Positions 1 to 21,195 are shown, numbered from the stretch's first letter. The stretch is 64,000 nt of DNA from Mixta mediterraneensis (GCF_014946725.1 NZ_JACFXY010000008.1:62001-126000); one strand, 5' to 3'. A program made the numbers and translations. The notes: generated by a model not told the origin, from the letters alone.

Positions 1-29
1 GTATCAACATCGAGCTGGAAGACGAGTAA
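1..29 (+). CDS. rpoB: RNA polymerase beta subunit, C-terminal end (partial)
   Basis: The first bases encode the peptide INIELEDE followed by TAA, which is the conserved C-terminus of enterobacterial RpoB. Only the last eight residues are present. rpoC starts about 135 bp downstream on the same strand, which is the normal rpoBC arrangement. Confidence 0.9.
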
Positions 30-164
30 CCCTGCATTTAAGCCGCGGTTATCTATGCGCGGCTTGTAAGATGTCGGGTTTAAGCGCTCGCAATTGTACT
101 GGTTATGGGGCGTTCAATTTCGGTTGAACGCCCCTGAGAGTCTCACTTCGACGGGAGCTAATCC

Positions 165-4388
<4,224 letters not shown>

Positions 4389-4410
4389 TCGTTAGTCATG
4401 TAATAAAAAA

Positions 4411-4432
4411 CCCTGCCTGGCAGGGTTTTTTT
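4411..4432 (+). terminator. Intrinsic terminator of the rpoBC operon
   Basis: A GC-rich hairpin (CCCTGC/GCAGGG) is followed by a run of T, 22 bases after the rpoC stop codon. Confidence 0.92.
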
Positions 4433-4457
4433 ATGTCTTTCATTTAGCCTATTTCAC

Positions 4458-4757
4458 TTATCGCCATTGAGGCTGCTGTGAATAACGATACCAAAGCTTT
4501 TGCTGTCCAGTCTTCACCCGCTGCGTGAGCCACATATCCAGCCTGTTATCCATTTCCACTTTGCGATCGTCATCGTCTGTTAACTGTCTCGTGAACGACC
4601 GCTGGCCAACAACACCGGGCAAGCATTGCTCCTGTTGAGTGTGGCAGTGAAACAGATAATCCTGAGCAAGAATACTAGCCATGAACGGGGAGAGAAACAG
4701 GGCCAGAAAGAGGAGGGAACCGGCCCTGGACAGGCGAAGCTTGCCTGACGGGAGCAA
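4458..4757 (-). CDS. Hypothetical secreted-like small protein, possibly degraded
   Basis: I do not recognise this 99-residue reading frame. It lies between the rpoC terminator and thiE, where E. coli carries htrC and the end of the thiFSGH cluster. The only in-frame start is TTG at 4757, with a stop codon three codons upstream, so the 5' end may be damaged. Residues about 12-32 (AGSLLFLALFLSPFMASILAQ) resemble a signal peptide. The mature part is polar with two cysteines close together (FHCHTQQEQC), then an acidic DDDDR stretch. It could be a lineage-specific periplasmic protein or the remnant of a longer gene. Coding status is uncertain. Confidence 0.35.
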   Translation of the reverse strand: MLPSGKLRLSRAGSLLFLALFLSPFMASILAQDYLFHCHTQQEQCLPGVVGQRSFTRQLTDDDDRKVEMDNRLDMWLTQRVKTGQQKLWYRYSQQPQWR

Positions 4758-4879
4758 CGTTACTCAGAACAAACAAGCCGCGCCAGTGACGAGCTTCATC
4801 ACTGTGCACGGCTTCCCAGCTTTAAATCCACAATTGCAGCAGTAAATACGCGAATGTGGAGGCGCGTTCCATTACCGCG

Positions 4880-7620
<2,741 letters not shown>

Positions 7621-7623
7621 AAT

Positions 7624-7660
7624 TAAAAACGGGTTTATCAGACTTTCGTCGTCAAAACCC
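7624..7660 (-). terminator. Probable terminator of rsd
   Basis: On the minus strand GGGTTT pairs with AAACCC around an inner GAC-GAAA-GTC hairpin and is followed by GTTTTTAATT. It lies between the rsd stop and the thiC riboswitch. The stem is interrupted, so strength is uncertain. Confidence 0.55.
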
Positions 7661-7714
7661 ATCCAGCATAGAAGGGCTGATAGATAATCACAAGATATTT
7701 ACATGCGCTTAACG

Positions 7715-8221
7715 CTAAGCGGGGCGAGTGAGGTGATTATCGTTAGCTACCGGTGGGCGCGCCAGCTGGTGATCCCATGTGAGTTGAATCAATTTATCTT
7801 CCAGCGTGAAGCGTGCTTCCAGGACTTCCCCCACTTCAGACAGGGCTTGCTGGAAAGTCATGCAGTTATCATCGTCAATCGATTGCTGTAAGTGACCATC
7901 ATAGATCTGCATCAGACGTTCAGTATTTGCCTCAAGCGGCGGATAGAACTGTGCTGCAGCAATCATTGGGTTGTCGCCATTCATTTCGCTCACCACGCGC
8001 TCGTAAATACTGAAATGCCCGGCAGAAAGATAGTCGACTAAGCCGTGGCAAAAATTATCCAGCGCCTGTTCATCCAGCGTCGTTAACGCCTCTTTGTTAG
8101 GTTTCATTCCTATTAAATGGTAATAAGCGACCAGGAGCTGACGACGGGCTTCAAGCCACGAATCGATGAGTTCGCTGCTGCCACCTACGCGCTCGGTCAG
8201 TACGTCTAACTGGTTAAGCAT
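7715..8221 (-). CDS. rsd: Anti-sigma-70 factor Rsd
   Basis: Rsd binds region 4 of sigma-70 in stationary phase and also stimulates SpoT hydrolase. The start MLNQLDVLTERV is chosen because GGAG lies six bases upstream and the residues align with E. coli Rsd; this gives 168 residues (E. coli 158). Conserved stretches include LLVAYYHLIGMKP, LVDYLSAGHFSIYERV, LEANTERLMQIYD and EVLEARFTLEDKLI. It is divergent from nudC, as in E. coli. Confidence 0.95.
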   Translation of the reverse strand: MLNQLDVLTERVGGSSELIDSWLEARRQLLVAYYHLIGMKPNKEALTTLDEQALDNFCHGLVDYLSAGHFSIYERVVSEMNGDNPMIAAAQFYPPLEANTERLMQIYDGHLQQSIDDDNCMTFQQALSEVGEVLEARFTLEDKLIQLTWDHQLARPPVANDNHLTRPA

Positions 8222-8310
8222 ATCTAACTCCATGTGAGTTATAGTTGTTTGTCTACACACTTAACATCAGGACTTCAGCGTGTTGTTTAACGCTAAGGAT
8301 GACGAAAAAA

Positions 8311-9081
8311 ATGCAATGCGAGATCTAAAGCGTAGACGCTGGATGGTGGGTTGTCAGCCATGAGCAAAAACTTTGGCTACCGCAGGGCGATTTGCCGCAT
8401 GGAACTGCAAAGAAGTTTGGCTTAGTCGGCAGTAAAGGTCAGGTCATTGGCGAGTGGCAAGGTGAAAAAGTCTGGCTCATCTGCGAATCGCGTGCCGAGA
8501 GTATGCTGTCGGTACGGCAATTAATTGATGAAGAGGTTGGGTTATTTCAACTTGCCGGACGGGGTGTTCAGCTGGCTGAATTTTATCGTTCCCATCGATG
8601 GTGCGGCTATTGCGGCCACGAAATGCACCGTAGCAAACTTGAGTTCGCCTGTTTGTGCAGCCATTGTCGTGAACGTTATTACCCACAAATTGCACCCTGT
8701 ATCATTGTTGCCATACGGCGTGGTGAGGAAATTTTGTTGGCGAATCACGCGCGGCATCGCAATAACGTTTATACCGTGCTGGCGGGATTCGTTGAAGTGG
8801 GCGAAACCCTGGAACAAGCTGTCGCGCGTGAAGTGATGGAAGAGAGTAACGTGCGGGTAAAAAATGTACGCTATGTGGCTTCTCAACCCTGGCCTTTTCC
8901 GCAGTCGCTCATGGTGGCTTTTATGGCGGAATATGACAGTGGCGAACTGCAACATGATGGCAAGGAGCTGCTGGATGCCGCCTGGTTCCGCTATGACGCG
9001 CTGCCAGTATTACCGCCGCCTGGCACTGTGGCGCGCCGTCTGATAGAAGACACCGTAGCCATCTGCCGCGCCGGTGCATAA
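8311..9081 (+). pseudogene. nudC: NAD-capped RNA hydrolase NudC, nonsense codon at codon 6
   Basis: NudC removes NAD caps from RNA and hydrolyses NADH. Aligned with the 257-residue E. coli protein, the frame starts at ATG 8311 and has the right length (256 residues), but codon 6 is TAA (8326-8328). Downstream, the frame stays open: [21 protein letters not shown], the four-cysteine zinc site (CGYCGHEM...CSHC) and the Nudix box ([20 protein letters not shown]). No ATG or GTG follows the stop early; the first alternative start is TTG at 8392, which would remove about 27 residues of the N-terminal domain. The usual Gly after EES in the Nudix box is Asn. It is probably inactive or a truncated product. 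hemE follows at 44 bp. Confidence 0.8.
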
Positions 9082-9124
9082 GGAAAGTGCTACACTACGC
9101 GCCTGAAATTGAGAGAGCCTTAAA

Positions 9125-10192
9125 ATGAATGAACTGAAGAATGATCGTTACCTGCGCGCCCTGTTACGTCAGCCGGTTGATGTCACACCGGTCTGGATGA
9201 TGCGACAAGCCGGGCGTTACTTACCGGAGTACAAAGCGACCCGCGCCGAAGCGGGTGATTTTATGTCGCTATGTAAAAACGCCGAGCTGGCTTGTGAGGT
9301 GACGCTGCAACCGCTACGCCGCTATGCGCTGGACGCAGCGATCCTTTTCAGCGATATTCTGACCATCCCCGATGCAATGGGTCTCGGCCTGTACTTTGAA
9401 GCCGGTGAGGGCCCGCGCTTCTCAAACCCTGTTACCTGCCGTGCCGATGTTGAACGCCTGCCGGTTCCTGACCCAGAACAGGAACTGGGTTATGTAATGA
9501 ACGCGGTGCGTACTATTCGCAAGAATCTGCAAGGCGCAGTCCCGCTGATTGGCTTTTCAGGCAGCCCCTGGACACTGGCAACGTATATGGTTGAAGGCGG
9601 CAGCAGCAAAGCTTTCACTAAAATTAAAAAGATGATGTATGCCGATCCCACAACTCTGCATGCGCTGCTGGATAAACTGGCGGATAGCGTCATTTTGTAT
9701 CTGAATGCGCAGATCCGCGCCGGGGCACAATCGGTGATGGTGTTCGATACATGGGGCGGTGTACTTACCGGTCGCGATTATCGCGAATTTTCACTTTATT
9801 ACATGCATAAAATCGTCGACAGCGTGCTGCACGAAAACGAAGGTCGCCGCGTACCGATTACCCTGTTCACTAAAGGTGGGGGACAATGGCTGGAAGCGAT
9901 GGCGGAAACTGGCTGTGATGCACTGGGTCTTGACTGGACGACGGATATAGGTGATGCCCGCCGCCGCGTAGGCGACAAAGTCGCTTTGCAGGGAAATATG
10001 GATCCTTCTATGCTGTATGCACCGCCTGCACGCATTGAACAGGAAGTTGCCGGAATTCTGGAAGGTTTTGGCAAAGGTGAGGGACACGTGTTTAACCTTG
10101 GTCACGGCATTCATCAGGACGTCCCACCTGAACACGCGGGTGCGTTTGTTGAAGCGGTGCATCGCTTGTCTCGACCCTGGCATCAGGAGTAA
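9125..10192 (+). CDS. hemE: Uroporphyrinogen decarboxylase
   Basis: HemE decarboxylates the four acetate side chains of uroporphyrinogen III to give coproporphyrinogen III in heme biosynthesis (cytosolic homodimer). The 355-residue product has the N-terminal signature [15 protein letters not shown] (near residue 20-34), the [12 protein letters not shown] block with the catalytic aspartate, [17 protein letters not shown], and the C-terminal [15 protein letters not shown]. Length equals the family norm. The nfi start lies three bases after its stop, so the pair is one operon. Confidence 0.98.
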   Translation: MNELKNDRYLRALLRQPVDVTPVWMMRQAGRYLPEYKATRAEAGDFMSLCKNAELACEVTLQPLRRYALDAAILFSDILTIPDAMGLGLYFEAGEGPRFSNPVTCRADVERLPVPDPEQELGYVMNAVRTIRKNLQGAVPLIGFSGSPWTLATYMVEGGSSKAFTKIKKMMYADPTTLHALLDKLADSVILYLNAQIRAGAQSVMVFDTWGGVLTGRDYREFSLYYMHKIVDSVLHENEGRRVPITLFTKGGGQWLEAMAETGCDALGLDWTTDIGDARRRVGDKVALQGNMDPSMLYAPPARIEQEVAGILEGFGKGEGHVFNLGHGIHQDVPPEHAGAFVEAVHRLSRPWHQE

Positions 10193-10194
10193 AA

Positions 10195-10863
10195 ATGGAT
10201 ATCGCCGCACTACGTGCTGAGCAACTTCAACGTGCCGCTGATGTGGTGCGGGAGGATGATTTTGACGTGCTGCCGCCGCGTTTTATTGGCGGTGCGGACG
10301 TCGGCTTTGAGCAGGATGGCACGGTTACGCGTGCCGCTATGGTCATCCTGGAGTATCCCTCCTTAAAGCTGGTCGAACACCGTATCGCACGCATTGAAAC
10401 CACCATGCCGTATATCCCAGGCTTTCTCTCCTTTCGTGAATATCCAGCCCTGCTGGCGGCCTGGCAGCTGCTTGAACAAAAGCCTGATCTGCTGTTTGTG
10501 GATGGCCACGGCATTTCACACCCCCGTCGCCTTGGTGTGGCATCCCATTTTGGTTTGCTGGTGGATGTACCCACTATCGGTGTAGCAAAACGTCGTTTGT
10601 GTGGCCGTTATGAGGATGTTGATGCACAGCCAGGCAGCCGTCAGCCTCTGATCGATAAAGGTGAGCAAATTGGCTGGGTATGGCGTAGCAAGCTGCGTTG
10701 CAATCCGCTGTTTATTGCCACAGGGCATCGCGTGAGTCTCGACAGCGCGCTGCATTGGGTAGAAAACTGTATGCGCGGCTATCGTTTGCCTGAGCCTACG
10801 CGGTGGGCAGATGCCGTTGCCTCAAACCGAACGGCTTTCCAGCGCTGGCAAAACGCGCTTTAA
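10195..10863 (+). CDS. nfi: Endonuclease V
   Basis: Endonuclease V cuts the second phosphodiester bond 3' of deoxyinosine and initiates alternative repair of deaminated DNA. The 222-residue product contains the family core: [13 protein letters not shown] near residue 26 (first metal aspartate), [37 protein letters not shown] with the catalytic DGHG, and [10 protein letters not shown] good ribosome-binding site (CAGGAG) precedes the ATG immediately after hemE. Confidence 0.97.
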   Translation: MDIAALRAEQLQRAADVVREDDFDVLPPRFIGGADVGFEQDGTVTRAAMVILEYPSLKLVEHRIARIETTMPYIPGFLSFREYPALLAAWQLLEQKPDLLFVDGHGISHPRRLGVASHFGLLVDVPTIGVAKRRLCGRYEDVDAQPGSRQPLIDKGEQIGWVWRSKLRCNPLFIATGHRVSLDSALHWVENCMRGYRLPEPTRWADAVASNRTAFQRWQNAL

Positions 10864-10925
10864 CACTGTTTATGCGGCATTTTTGCGATACACTGCCGCC
10901 AGCTAAATGAATAAGAGCCACCTTC

Positions 10926-11516
10926 ATGTTACAAAACCCCGTTCACCTGCGTCTGGCGAAGCTGGAAAGCTGGCAGCATTTGACTTTTATGGCCTGTCTT
11001 TGCGAACGCATGTTTCCCAATTATGGGGCTTTTTGCGCGCAGACGCAGTTTGCCGATCCGGCGCTTTATCGTCGTATTCTCGATTTAATTTGGGAAAACC
11101 TCACGGTCAAAGACGCGAAAATCAATTTCGACAGCCAACTTGAAAAGCTGGAAGCCGCTATTCCTGACGGTGATGCTTTTGAGGTCTATGGCATTTATCC
11201 CGCTATCGATGCCTGCGTGGCGTTAAGTGAAGTGCTGCATGCGCAGTTAAGCGGTGAAACGCTGGAGCATGCGATTAACGTCAGCAAGAGTTCGATCACC
11301 ACTGTAGCGATGCTGGAAAGGACGCAGACAGGTCGTGAAATGACTGACGAAGAGCTACGTGAAAACCCCGCCGTCATTGATGAATGGGACCTGCAATGGG
11401 AGATTTTTCGCCTGCTCGCAGACTGCGAAGAGCGTGACCTTGAATTGATCAAAGGACTTCGAGCGGACCTGCGTGAAGCGGGAATCAGTAACATCGGTAT
11501 AAAATTCCAGCAATAA
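10926..11516 (+). CDS. yjaG: YjaG family protein (DUF416)
   Basis: This is a conserved cytoplasmic protein of unknown function, found between nfi and hupA in enterobacteria. The 196-residue length matches E. coli YjaG. Typical features are the N-terminal VHLRLAKLESWQHLTFMACLCERMFPNY and the acidic C-terminal half with EWDLQWEIFRLL. The ATG at 10926 is preferred over an overlapping frame at 10907 because it carries the conserved sequence. Confidence 0.93.
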   Translation: MLQNPVHLRLAKLESWQHLTFMACLCERMFPNYGAFCAQTQFADPALYRRILDLIWENLTVKDAKINFDSQLEKLEAAIPDGDAFEVYGIYPAIDACVALSEVLHAQLSGETLEHAINVSKSSITTVAMLERTQTGREMTDEELRENPAVIDEWDLQWEIFRLLADCEERDLELIKGLRADLREAGISNIGIKFQQ

Positions 11517-11704
11517 GGCGAGAAAACGTGACTTCAGGCCCGAATTACCGCGCCTGGAGGCTTCACATCGGCCCCCTGTCTGGTCTACATTTGGGGGGCT
11601 GAAAATTGTGGCTATCGGTGCGTGCAGGCTGAAGAGTGCCAGAATATGGCTTTTCCCTCGCACTCGTTGCTTAGCAAGCGATAAATACACTTTAAGGATA
11701 ACTT

Positions 11705-11977
11705 ATGAACAAGACTCAACTGATTGATGTGATCGCGGAAAAAGCTGACCTGTCTAAAACACAAGCTAAGGCAGCGCTGGGATCTACTCTGGCTGCGATC
11801 ACTGAGTCTCTGAAAGATGGTGATGCTGTACAACTGGTTGGTTTTGGTACTTTTAAAGTGAACCACCGCGCTGAGCGTACCGGTCGCAACCCGCAGACTG
11901 GCAAAGAAATCAAAATCGCTGCAGCAAACGTACCGGCATTCGTGTCTGGTAAAGCGCTGAAAGACGCCGTTAAGTAA
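11705..11977 (+). CDS. hupA: DNA-binding protein HU-alpha
   Basis: HU is the histone-like nucleoid protein that bends and wraps DNA without strong sequence preference. The 90-residue product begins [18 protein letters not shown] and keeps the DNA-arm signature [21 protein letters not shown], with the conserved proline at the arm tip. It lies behind a 189-bp leader and is followed by a terminator, so it is probably monocistronic. Confidence 0.99.
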   Translation: MNKTQLIDVIAEKADLSKTQAKAALGSTLAAITESLKDGDAVQLVGFGTFKVNHRAERTGRNPQTGKEIKIAAANVPAFVSGKALKDAVK

Positions 11978-12007
11978 GTCGTCGCACTGCGGTCAAGCTT
12001 TAAAACA

Positions 12008-12030
12008 GGGGGCGTTTTCGCCCCTTTTGT
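12008..12030 (+). terminator. Intrinsic terminator of hupA
   Basis: The hairpin GGGGCG-TTTT-CGCCCC is followed by TTTTGTTT, shortly before yjaH. Confidence 0.88.
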
Positions 12031-12047
12031 TTAAGAGGCCAACTACC

Positions 12048-12710
12048 ATGTCTCCGCTGTACCAGCGTTTAACCGCCCTGATCCTCCCTCTCTTCTTTAC
12101 TGGATGCAGTTCAACTGCCGATATTCCGGCTTTTTCTGCCAGTGGTTATCTTGCCGATCGCGGTGCCGTGCGCATCTGGCGCAAGAATAGTGTCCATCAA
12201 TCGATTCACCTGCACACCATTTTCACGCCTTTTAATAGCGATATGGTTGAAACCACCGATTACATCTGGCTGGAAGATGCCTTGATCAGCGTACAGCGAA
12301 AAGTGAGGGGTAAACAGACGGATAATGTCACGCTGCGTTTTGATCAGAAAGGTCATTTGAATTTTATGCAGCGCCAGCTTGCAGGACGGCGTGAGGCTGT
12401 TAGCCCGAATGCCGTTGAGCTGTATAAGTTTGACGCACAACGTATGCGTAAAGTCAGTGATGCGCTGTTAAGTGGTCAGGTATTGCTCAAACAAGGACAC
12501 TGGCAAGGTAGTCATACCGTTCAGACCTGTGAAGGACAGCAGGTTACGCCAGCCTTTGATGCAAACGCATTACAGACACTGGCGCAGCAGCAGCGCGGGG
12601 CAAAAATACCGTTAATGGTTTCATGGCTGGAAGCACCGGAAGGTGTTCAGCTTTTGCTGGTAAGTCAGCGTAATGACTGCGCAGAGCAGCCAAAAGAAGC
12701 AGATTTATAA
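12048..12710 (+). CDS. yjaH: YjaH family lipoprotein (DUF1481)
   Basis: The 220-residue product starting MSPLYQRLTALILPLFFTGCSS carries a lipoprotein signal peptide with a lipobox-like TGC, so it is probably an outer-membrane or periplasmic lipoprotein. The body (SGYLADRGAVRIWRK, DYIWLEDALISV) matches the DUF1481/YjaH family found downstream of hupA. The ATG at 12048 is chosen over the upstream in-frame ATG (12027) because it places the signal peptide at the N-terminus. Function is unknown. Confidence 0.85.
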   Translation: MSPLYQRLTALILPLFFTGCSSTADIPAFSASGYLADRGAVRIWRKNSVHQSIHLHTIFTPFNSDMVETTDYIWLEDALISVQRKVRGKQTDNVTLRFDQKGHLNFMQRQLAGRREAVSPNAVELYKFDAQRMRKVSDALLSGQVLLKQGHWQGSHTVQTCEGQQVTPAFDANALQTLAQQQRGAKIPLMVSWLEAPEGVQLLLVSQRNDCAEQPKEADL

Positions 12711-12716
12711 GACAAT

Positions 12717-12743
12717 AAAAAGGGACACGAATGCCCCTTTTTT
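12717..12743. terminator. Bidirectional terminator between yjaH and purD
   Basis: AAAAAGGG and CCCTTTTTT form a hairpin with A and T tracts on either side, between two convergent genes. Confidence 0.8.
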
Positions 12744-12745
12744 GC

Positions 12746-14026
12746 TTATTTGCGGTTAATGGCGCGGTAGCCAATATCGCGCCGGCAGAAACTGCCTTGC
12801 CATGATATGGGCTGTGCCAGTTCATAAGCGCGCTTCTGAGCTGCGGCAACATTGTCTCCTAATGCCGTCACACACAGTACGCGACCACCGTTAGTCAGTA
12901 CCAAATCATCTGCAAGACGCGTTCCCGCATGGAAAACTTTGCCATCGGCGGGTTCTTCAAGCGGCAATCCATGGATCTGATTACCCGTGCTGTAGTTGCC
13001 GGGATAGCCACCGGCTGCCAGCACGACACCCAGCGCGGGACGCGGATCCCACTGCGAATCTTTCTTGTCCAGTTTGCCTTCACAGGCAGCCAGGCAAAGA
13101 TCCACCAGATCCGACTGAAGGCGCAGCATGATCGGTTGCGTTTCCGGATCGCCAAAGCGACAGTTGAATTCGATCACTTTCGGCTGACCTGACGGATCGA
13201 TCATTAACCCTGCATACAGAAAACCGGTATAGACGTTACCTTCTGCTGCCATACCACGTACGGTAGGCCAGATAACCTGGTCCATCACGCGCTGGTGGAT
13301 CTCATCAGACACTACCGGAGCCGGGGAGTAAGCGCCCATGCCGCCAGTATTTGGACCGGTATCGCCATCGCCGACACGTTTGTGATCCTGACTGGTGGCC
13401 ATGGGCAATACATGCTCGCCATCAACCATCACAATAAAACTGGCTTCTTCGCCATCCAGGAACTCTTCAATAACGATGCGGTGACCCGCGTCACCGAAGG
13501 CATTACCCGCCAGCATATCGTGCACGGCATCTTCTGCTTCCTGCAACGTCATCGCAACGATCACCCCTTTACCGGCTGCGAGTCCATCCGCTTTAATGAC
13601 AATAGGCGCGCTTTTTTCGCGCAGGTAGGCCAGCGCAGGTTCGACTTCGGTAAAATTTTGATATTCCGCGGTGGGAATTTTATGGCGAGCGAGGAAATCT
13701 TTCGTGAAAGCTTTGGAGCCTTCCAGCTGCGCAGCGGCTTGCGTTGGGCCGAAAATTTTCAGACCTGCGGCGCGGAAAGTATCAACCACGCCAATTACTA
13801 AGGGCGCTTCAGGCCCGACAATCGTCAGATCAATTTTTTCACGCTGGGCAAATTCCAGCAGGCCAGCTATATCGGTCGGGTTGATAGCAACGTTTTGCAG
13901 CGCAGGTTCTAAGGCAGTGCCTGCGTTACCCGGCGCAACAAATACAGTTTCAGCCAGCGGCGATTGCGCGGCCTTCCATGCCAGCGCGTGTTCACGTCCG
14001 CCATTACCGATAACTAAAATTTTCAT
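12746..14026 (-). CDS. purD: Phosphoribosylamine-glycine ligase (GAR synthetase)
   Basis: PurD makes glycinamide ribonucleotide from phosphoribosylamine, glycine and ATP, the second step of purine synthesis. The 426-residue product has the N-terminal MKILVIGNGGREHALAWKAAQS, the GPEAPL motif, the ATP-grasp IVIKADGLAAGKGVIVA and the signature RFGDPETQ. E. coli PurD is 429 residues. It is downstream of purH with an 18-base gap and shares its PurR-controlled promoter. Confidence 0.98.
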   Translation of the reverse strand: MKILVIGNGGREHALAWKAAQSPLAETVFVAPGNAGTALEPALQNVAINPTDIAGLLEFAQREKIDLTIVGPEAPLVIGVVDTFRAAGLKIFGPTQAAAQLEGSKAFTKDFLARHKIPTAEYQNFTEVEPALAYLREKSAPIVIKADGLAAGKGVIVAMTLQEAEDAVHDMLAGNAFGDAGHRIVIEEFLDGEEASFIVMVDGEHVLPMATSQDHKRVGDGDTGPNTGGMGAYSPAPVVSDEIHQRVMDQVIWPTVRGMAAEGNVYTGFLYAGLMIDPSGQPKVIEFNCRFGDPETQPIMLRLQSDLVDLCLAACEGKLDKKDSQWDPRPALGVVLAAGGYPGNYSTGNQIHGLPLEEPADGKVFHAGTRLADDLVLTNGGRVLCVTALGDNVAAAQKRAYELAQPISWQGSFCRRDIGYRAINRK

Positions 14027-14044
14027 TGTTAATTCTCCAGACGA

Positions 14045-15634
14045 TTAATGACGGAAATGTCGCATTTCAGTAAAGATCATTGCAATGCCGTGTTCATCGG
14101 CGGCAGCAATGACTTCATCATCACGAATGGAACCGCCCGGTTGAATTACGCAGCTCACGCCAACAGCGGCAGCAGCATCAATCCCGTCCCGGAACGGGAA
14201 GAAAGCATCAGATGCCATTGCAGAACCTTTTACTTCCAGTCCTTCATCACCGGCTTTAATCCCGGCAATTTTGGCGGAGTAAACGCGGCTCATCTGACCA
14301 GCGCCAATGCCAATGGTCATATTGTCGCGTGCGTAAACAATGGCATTCGATTTAACGAATTTCGCGACTTTCCAGCAGAACAGCGCATCACGCAGTTCCT
14401 GTTCGGTTGGCTGACGCTTACTGACTAGGCGCAATTGGCTGGCTTCAGTCATGCCCAAATCGCGATCCTGTACCAGCAAACCGCCATTGACACGTTTGAA
14501 ATCCAGACCTTTAACGCGTTCCTGCCATTGACCACAAATCAGGACGCGAACGTTTTGCTTGCCAGACGTGACCTTCAGTGCGGCTTCAGTTGCAGAAGGC
14601 GCAATAATCACTTCGACAAACTGGCGACTGATAATCGCTTGCGCCGTTGCTTCGTCCAGCTCACGGTTAAAGGCAATAATACCGCCGAAGGCTGACGTTG
14701 GATCTGTTTGGTAAGCGCGCTCATAAGCCGCGAGAAGAGAAGTGTCCACCGCGACACCGCAAGGGTTAGCGTGCTTAACGATGACACAGGCGGGTTCGCT
14801 AAATTCTTTTACGCATTCCAGTGCGGCATCCGTATCGGCGATATTATTGTAAGACAGCGCCTTGCCCTGAACCTGTAATGCAGTTGCAACGGAAGCCTCC
14901 TGCACATTCTCTTCTATATAGAACGCCGCATCCTGGTGGCTGTTTTCGCCGTAACGCATATCCTGCTTTTTGATGAAGTTCAGATTAAGGGTCCGCGGGA
15001 AGCGGCCAGCCGGTTCTTTACTTTCGCCATGGTAAGCAGGAACCAGGCTACCGAAATAGTTGGCAATCATGCTGTCATAGGCAGCAGTATGTTCAAAGGC
15101 TTTGATCGCCAGATCGAAACGGGTCGCCAGTGTCAGGGAGTTTTCGTTGGCATCCAGCTCGGCCACGATGGCTTCGTAGTCGCTGCTCTTAACGACAATC
15201 GCGACATCTTTATGGTTTTTCGCAGCAGAGCGCACCATCGTCGGGCCACCAATATCGATGTTTTCTACTGCATCTTCCAGTGAACAACCCTCACGAGCGA
15301 CAGTTTGCGCAAAGGGATACAGGTTAACGACCACCATATCGATGGGACTAATAGAGTGCTGCGCCATAATGGCATCATCCTGGCCACGACGGCCCAGAAT
15401 GCCGCCATGTACTTTCGGGTGCAGCGTTTTGACACGTCCATCCATCATCTCTGGGAAACCGGTATAGTCAGACACTTCAGTGACAGGAAGGCCTGCATCA
15501 GCCAGTAGGCGAGCTGTGCCACCCGTGGAGAGCAGTTCGACACCGCGGTTGGAAAGCGCCTGAGCAAACTCGAGAATGCCGGCTTTATCAGAAACACTGA
15601 GCAGAGCGCGGCGTACAGGACGACGTTGTTGCAT
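14045..15634 (-). CDS. purH: Bifunctional AICAR transformylase / IMP cyclohydrolase
   Basis: PurH carries out the last two steps of IMP synthesis. The N-terminal cyclohydrolase half has [28 protein letters not shown] and [13 protein letters not shown]. The C-terminal transformylase half has the catalytic [19 protein letters not shown] and VKSNAIVYA plus the C-terminal FFPFRDGID. The length of 529 residues equals E. coli PurH. It is the first gene of purHD, and its upstream region contains a PurR operator. Confidence 0.99.
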   Translation of the reverse strand: MQQRRPVRRALLSVSDKAGILEFAQALSNRGVELLSTGGTARLLADAGLPVTEVSDYTGFPEMMDGRVKTLHPKVHGGILGRRGQDDAIMAQHSISPIDMVVVNLYPFAQTVAREGCSLEDAVENIDIGGPTMVRSAAKNHKDVAIVVKSSDYEAIVAELDANENSLTLATRFDLAIKAFEHTAAYDSMIANYFGSLVPAYHGESKEPAGRFPRTLNLNFIKKQDMRYGENSHQDAAFYIEENVQEASVATALQVQGKALSYNNIADTDAALECVKEFSEPACVIVKHANPCGVAVDTSLLAAYERAYQTDPTSAFGGIIAFNRELDEATAQAIISRQFVEVIIAPSATEAALKVTSGKQNVRVLICGQWQERVKGLDFKRVNGGLLVQDRDLGMTEASQLRLVSKRQPTEQELRDALFCWKVAKFVKSNAIVYARDNMTIGIGAGQMSRVYSAKIAGIKAGDEGLEVKGSAMASDAFFPFRDGIDAAAAVGVSCVIQPGGSIRDDEVIAAADEHGIAMIFTEMRHFRH

Positions 15635-15773
15635 GGTGGTTTTATCCCTTGGCTTTGTTTCGCGTAAATAAGAGCGTTACATCAAGCTTAATGATCTCTT
15701 TTATATATAAAGAGAAAGAAAACTTCAGGTAACGCCCCGAAAAGGGGTGTCCGTCACATCGCGGGGCATTGTA

Positions 15774-15789
15774 GCGAAAACGTTTGCGT
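15774..15789 (-). promoter_or_regulatory. PurR operator of purHD
   Basis: The minus-strand sequence ACGCAAACGTTTTCGC matches the 16-bp PUR box consensus ACGCAAACGTTTTCNT at 14 of 15 defined positions. It lies about 140 bp upstream of the purH start, as in E. coli. Confidence 0.9.
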
Positions 15790-15905
15790 GATGCTTGCCT
15801 AAATTCGCACAATCGGAAAATGTGGATAACCTTGTGAGTAACTGCGTATAAGGCGGGACTTTGCTGTGGAATGCAGCGAACGCGTATTTTTATTGAATTT
15901 AGCGG

Positions 15906-15933
15906 TTGCGCATGCCGAACAACTCCCTATAAT
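15906..15933 (+). promoter_or_regulatory. rrn promoter P1
   Basis: A -35 TTGCGC and a consensus -10 TATAAT are separated by 16 bp. They are followed by a GC-rich discriminator (GCGCCTCC), the hallmark of stringently controlled rRNA promoters. The AT-rich DNA upstream (TTTTTATTGAATTT) is a likely UP element. Confidence 0.85.
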
Positions 15934-16026
15934 GCGCCTCCACTGACACGGCACACCGGCTTACGGTATGACGTGCTGGCAGGTTCGGGAGACTGAGCCG
16001 CCGGAGAAAAACTTCTCAGAAAGAGG

Positions 16027-16054
16027 TTGACTCTGCAGGAGGAAAGCGTAATAT
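16027..16054 (+). promoter_or_regulatory. rrn promoter P2
   Basis: TTGACT and TAATAT are separated by 16 bp, about 120 bp after P1, matching the E. coli rrn P2 arrangement. Confidence 0.8.
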
Positions 16055-16093
16055 ACGCCACCTCGCGACAGCCGGTTAAGCCGCTGTACGCAC

Positions 16094-16105
16094 TGCTCTT
16101 TAACA
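16094..16105 (+). promoter_or_regulatory. rrn leader boxA antitermination site
   Basis: TGCTCTTTAACA is identical to the E. coli rrn boxA, the NusB-S10 recruitment site that makes rRNA transcription resistant to Rho. It lies before the 16S gene. Confidence 0.9.
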
Positions 16106-16270
16106 ATTTATCAGACAATCTGTGTGGGCACTCGCAGGATTGATATCAGCGTCTCCGGACGTAAAAAATATCAAGTCTCTGCTGAGTGAACACGTAATTC
16201 ATTACGACGTTAAATTCACAGAGCATCGCTGCGCCGTTCTTTAGTGAACGGTGTCAGCAAATCAGACTTT

Positions 16271-17812
<1,542 letters not shown>

Positions 17813-17902
17813 CCTGAAGATACCTTCCTGCGAAGTGCTCACACAGATTGTCTGATGAAAACGTAAAGAAGCAGGACGGCTGCGAAGTCGTGACACATTC
17901 GT

Positions 17903-17977
17903 GTCCCCTTCGTCTAGCGGTTAGGACTCCGCCCTTTCACGGCGGCAACAGGGGTTCGAATCCCCTAGGGGACGCCA
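17903..17977 (+). tRNA. gltT: tRNA-Glu (anticodon TTC)
   Basis: The 16S-23S spacer contains a full cloverleaf: acceptor GTCCCCT/AGGGGAC, anticodon loop CCTTTCACG with TTC, T-loop GGTTCGAATCC, and an encoded CCA end. A single tRNA-Glu in the spacer is the arrangement of rrnB/rrnE-type operons. Confidence 0.96.
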
Positions 17978-18061
17978 CTGCTTGGTGACAGGTGAAAGGT
18001 GTCTCCCCAGTATCTCAAAACCGGTTTCGCGGGTAAACAGCGGCGCCGTGTTTGAGATATT

Positions 18062-18073
18062 TGCTCTTTAACA
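18062..18073 (+). promoter_or_regulatory. 16S-23S spacer boxA
   Basis: A second TGCTCTTTAACA, followed by ATCCGGAACAAGCTG, lies between tRNA-Glu and 23S. It renews the antitermination complex in the middle of the rRNA operon. Confidence 0.85.
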
Positions 18074-18197
18074 ATCCGGAACAAGCTGAAAATTGAAACG
18101 ACACGCCGTGTTCATTCTCCGTAATAAGAGTGAAATTAACGGTGTGTCCGGGTCTCAGCTTTGCAGTCTGCATGCGTAAAACGCCTGTGGGTTGTAA

Positions 18198-21100
<2,903 letters not shown>

Positions 21101-21195
21101 ACAACGCCAGAGGCGTTTTGAGACCGGTTTTCAGCTTGGTTCACGGACTGGTTCACGTGGTTACCTGAGGGTGACGGCGTGAATAAAACAGAATT

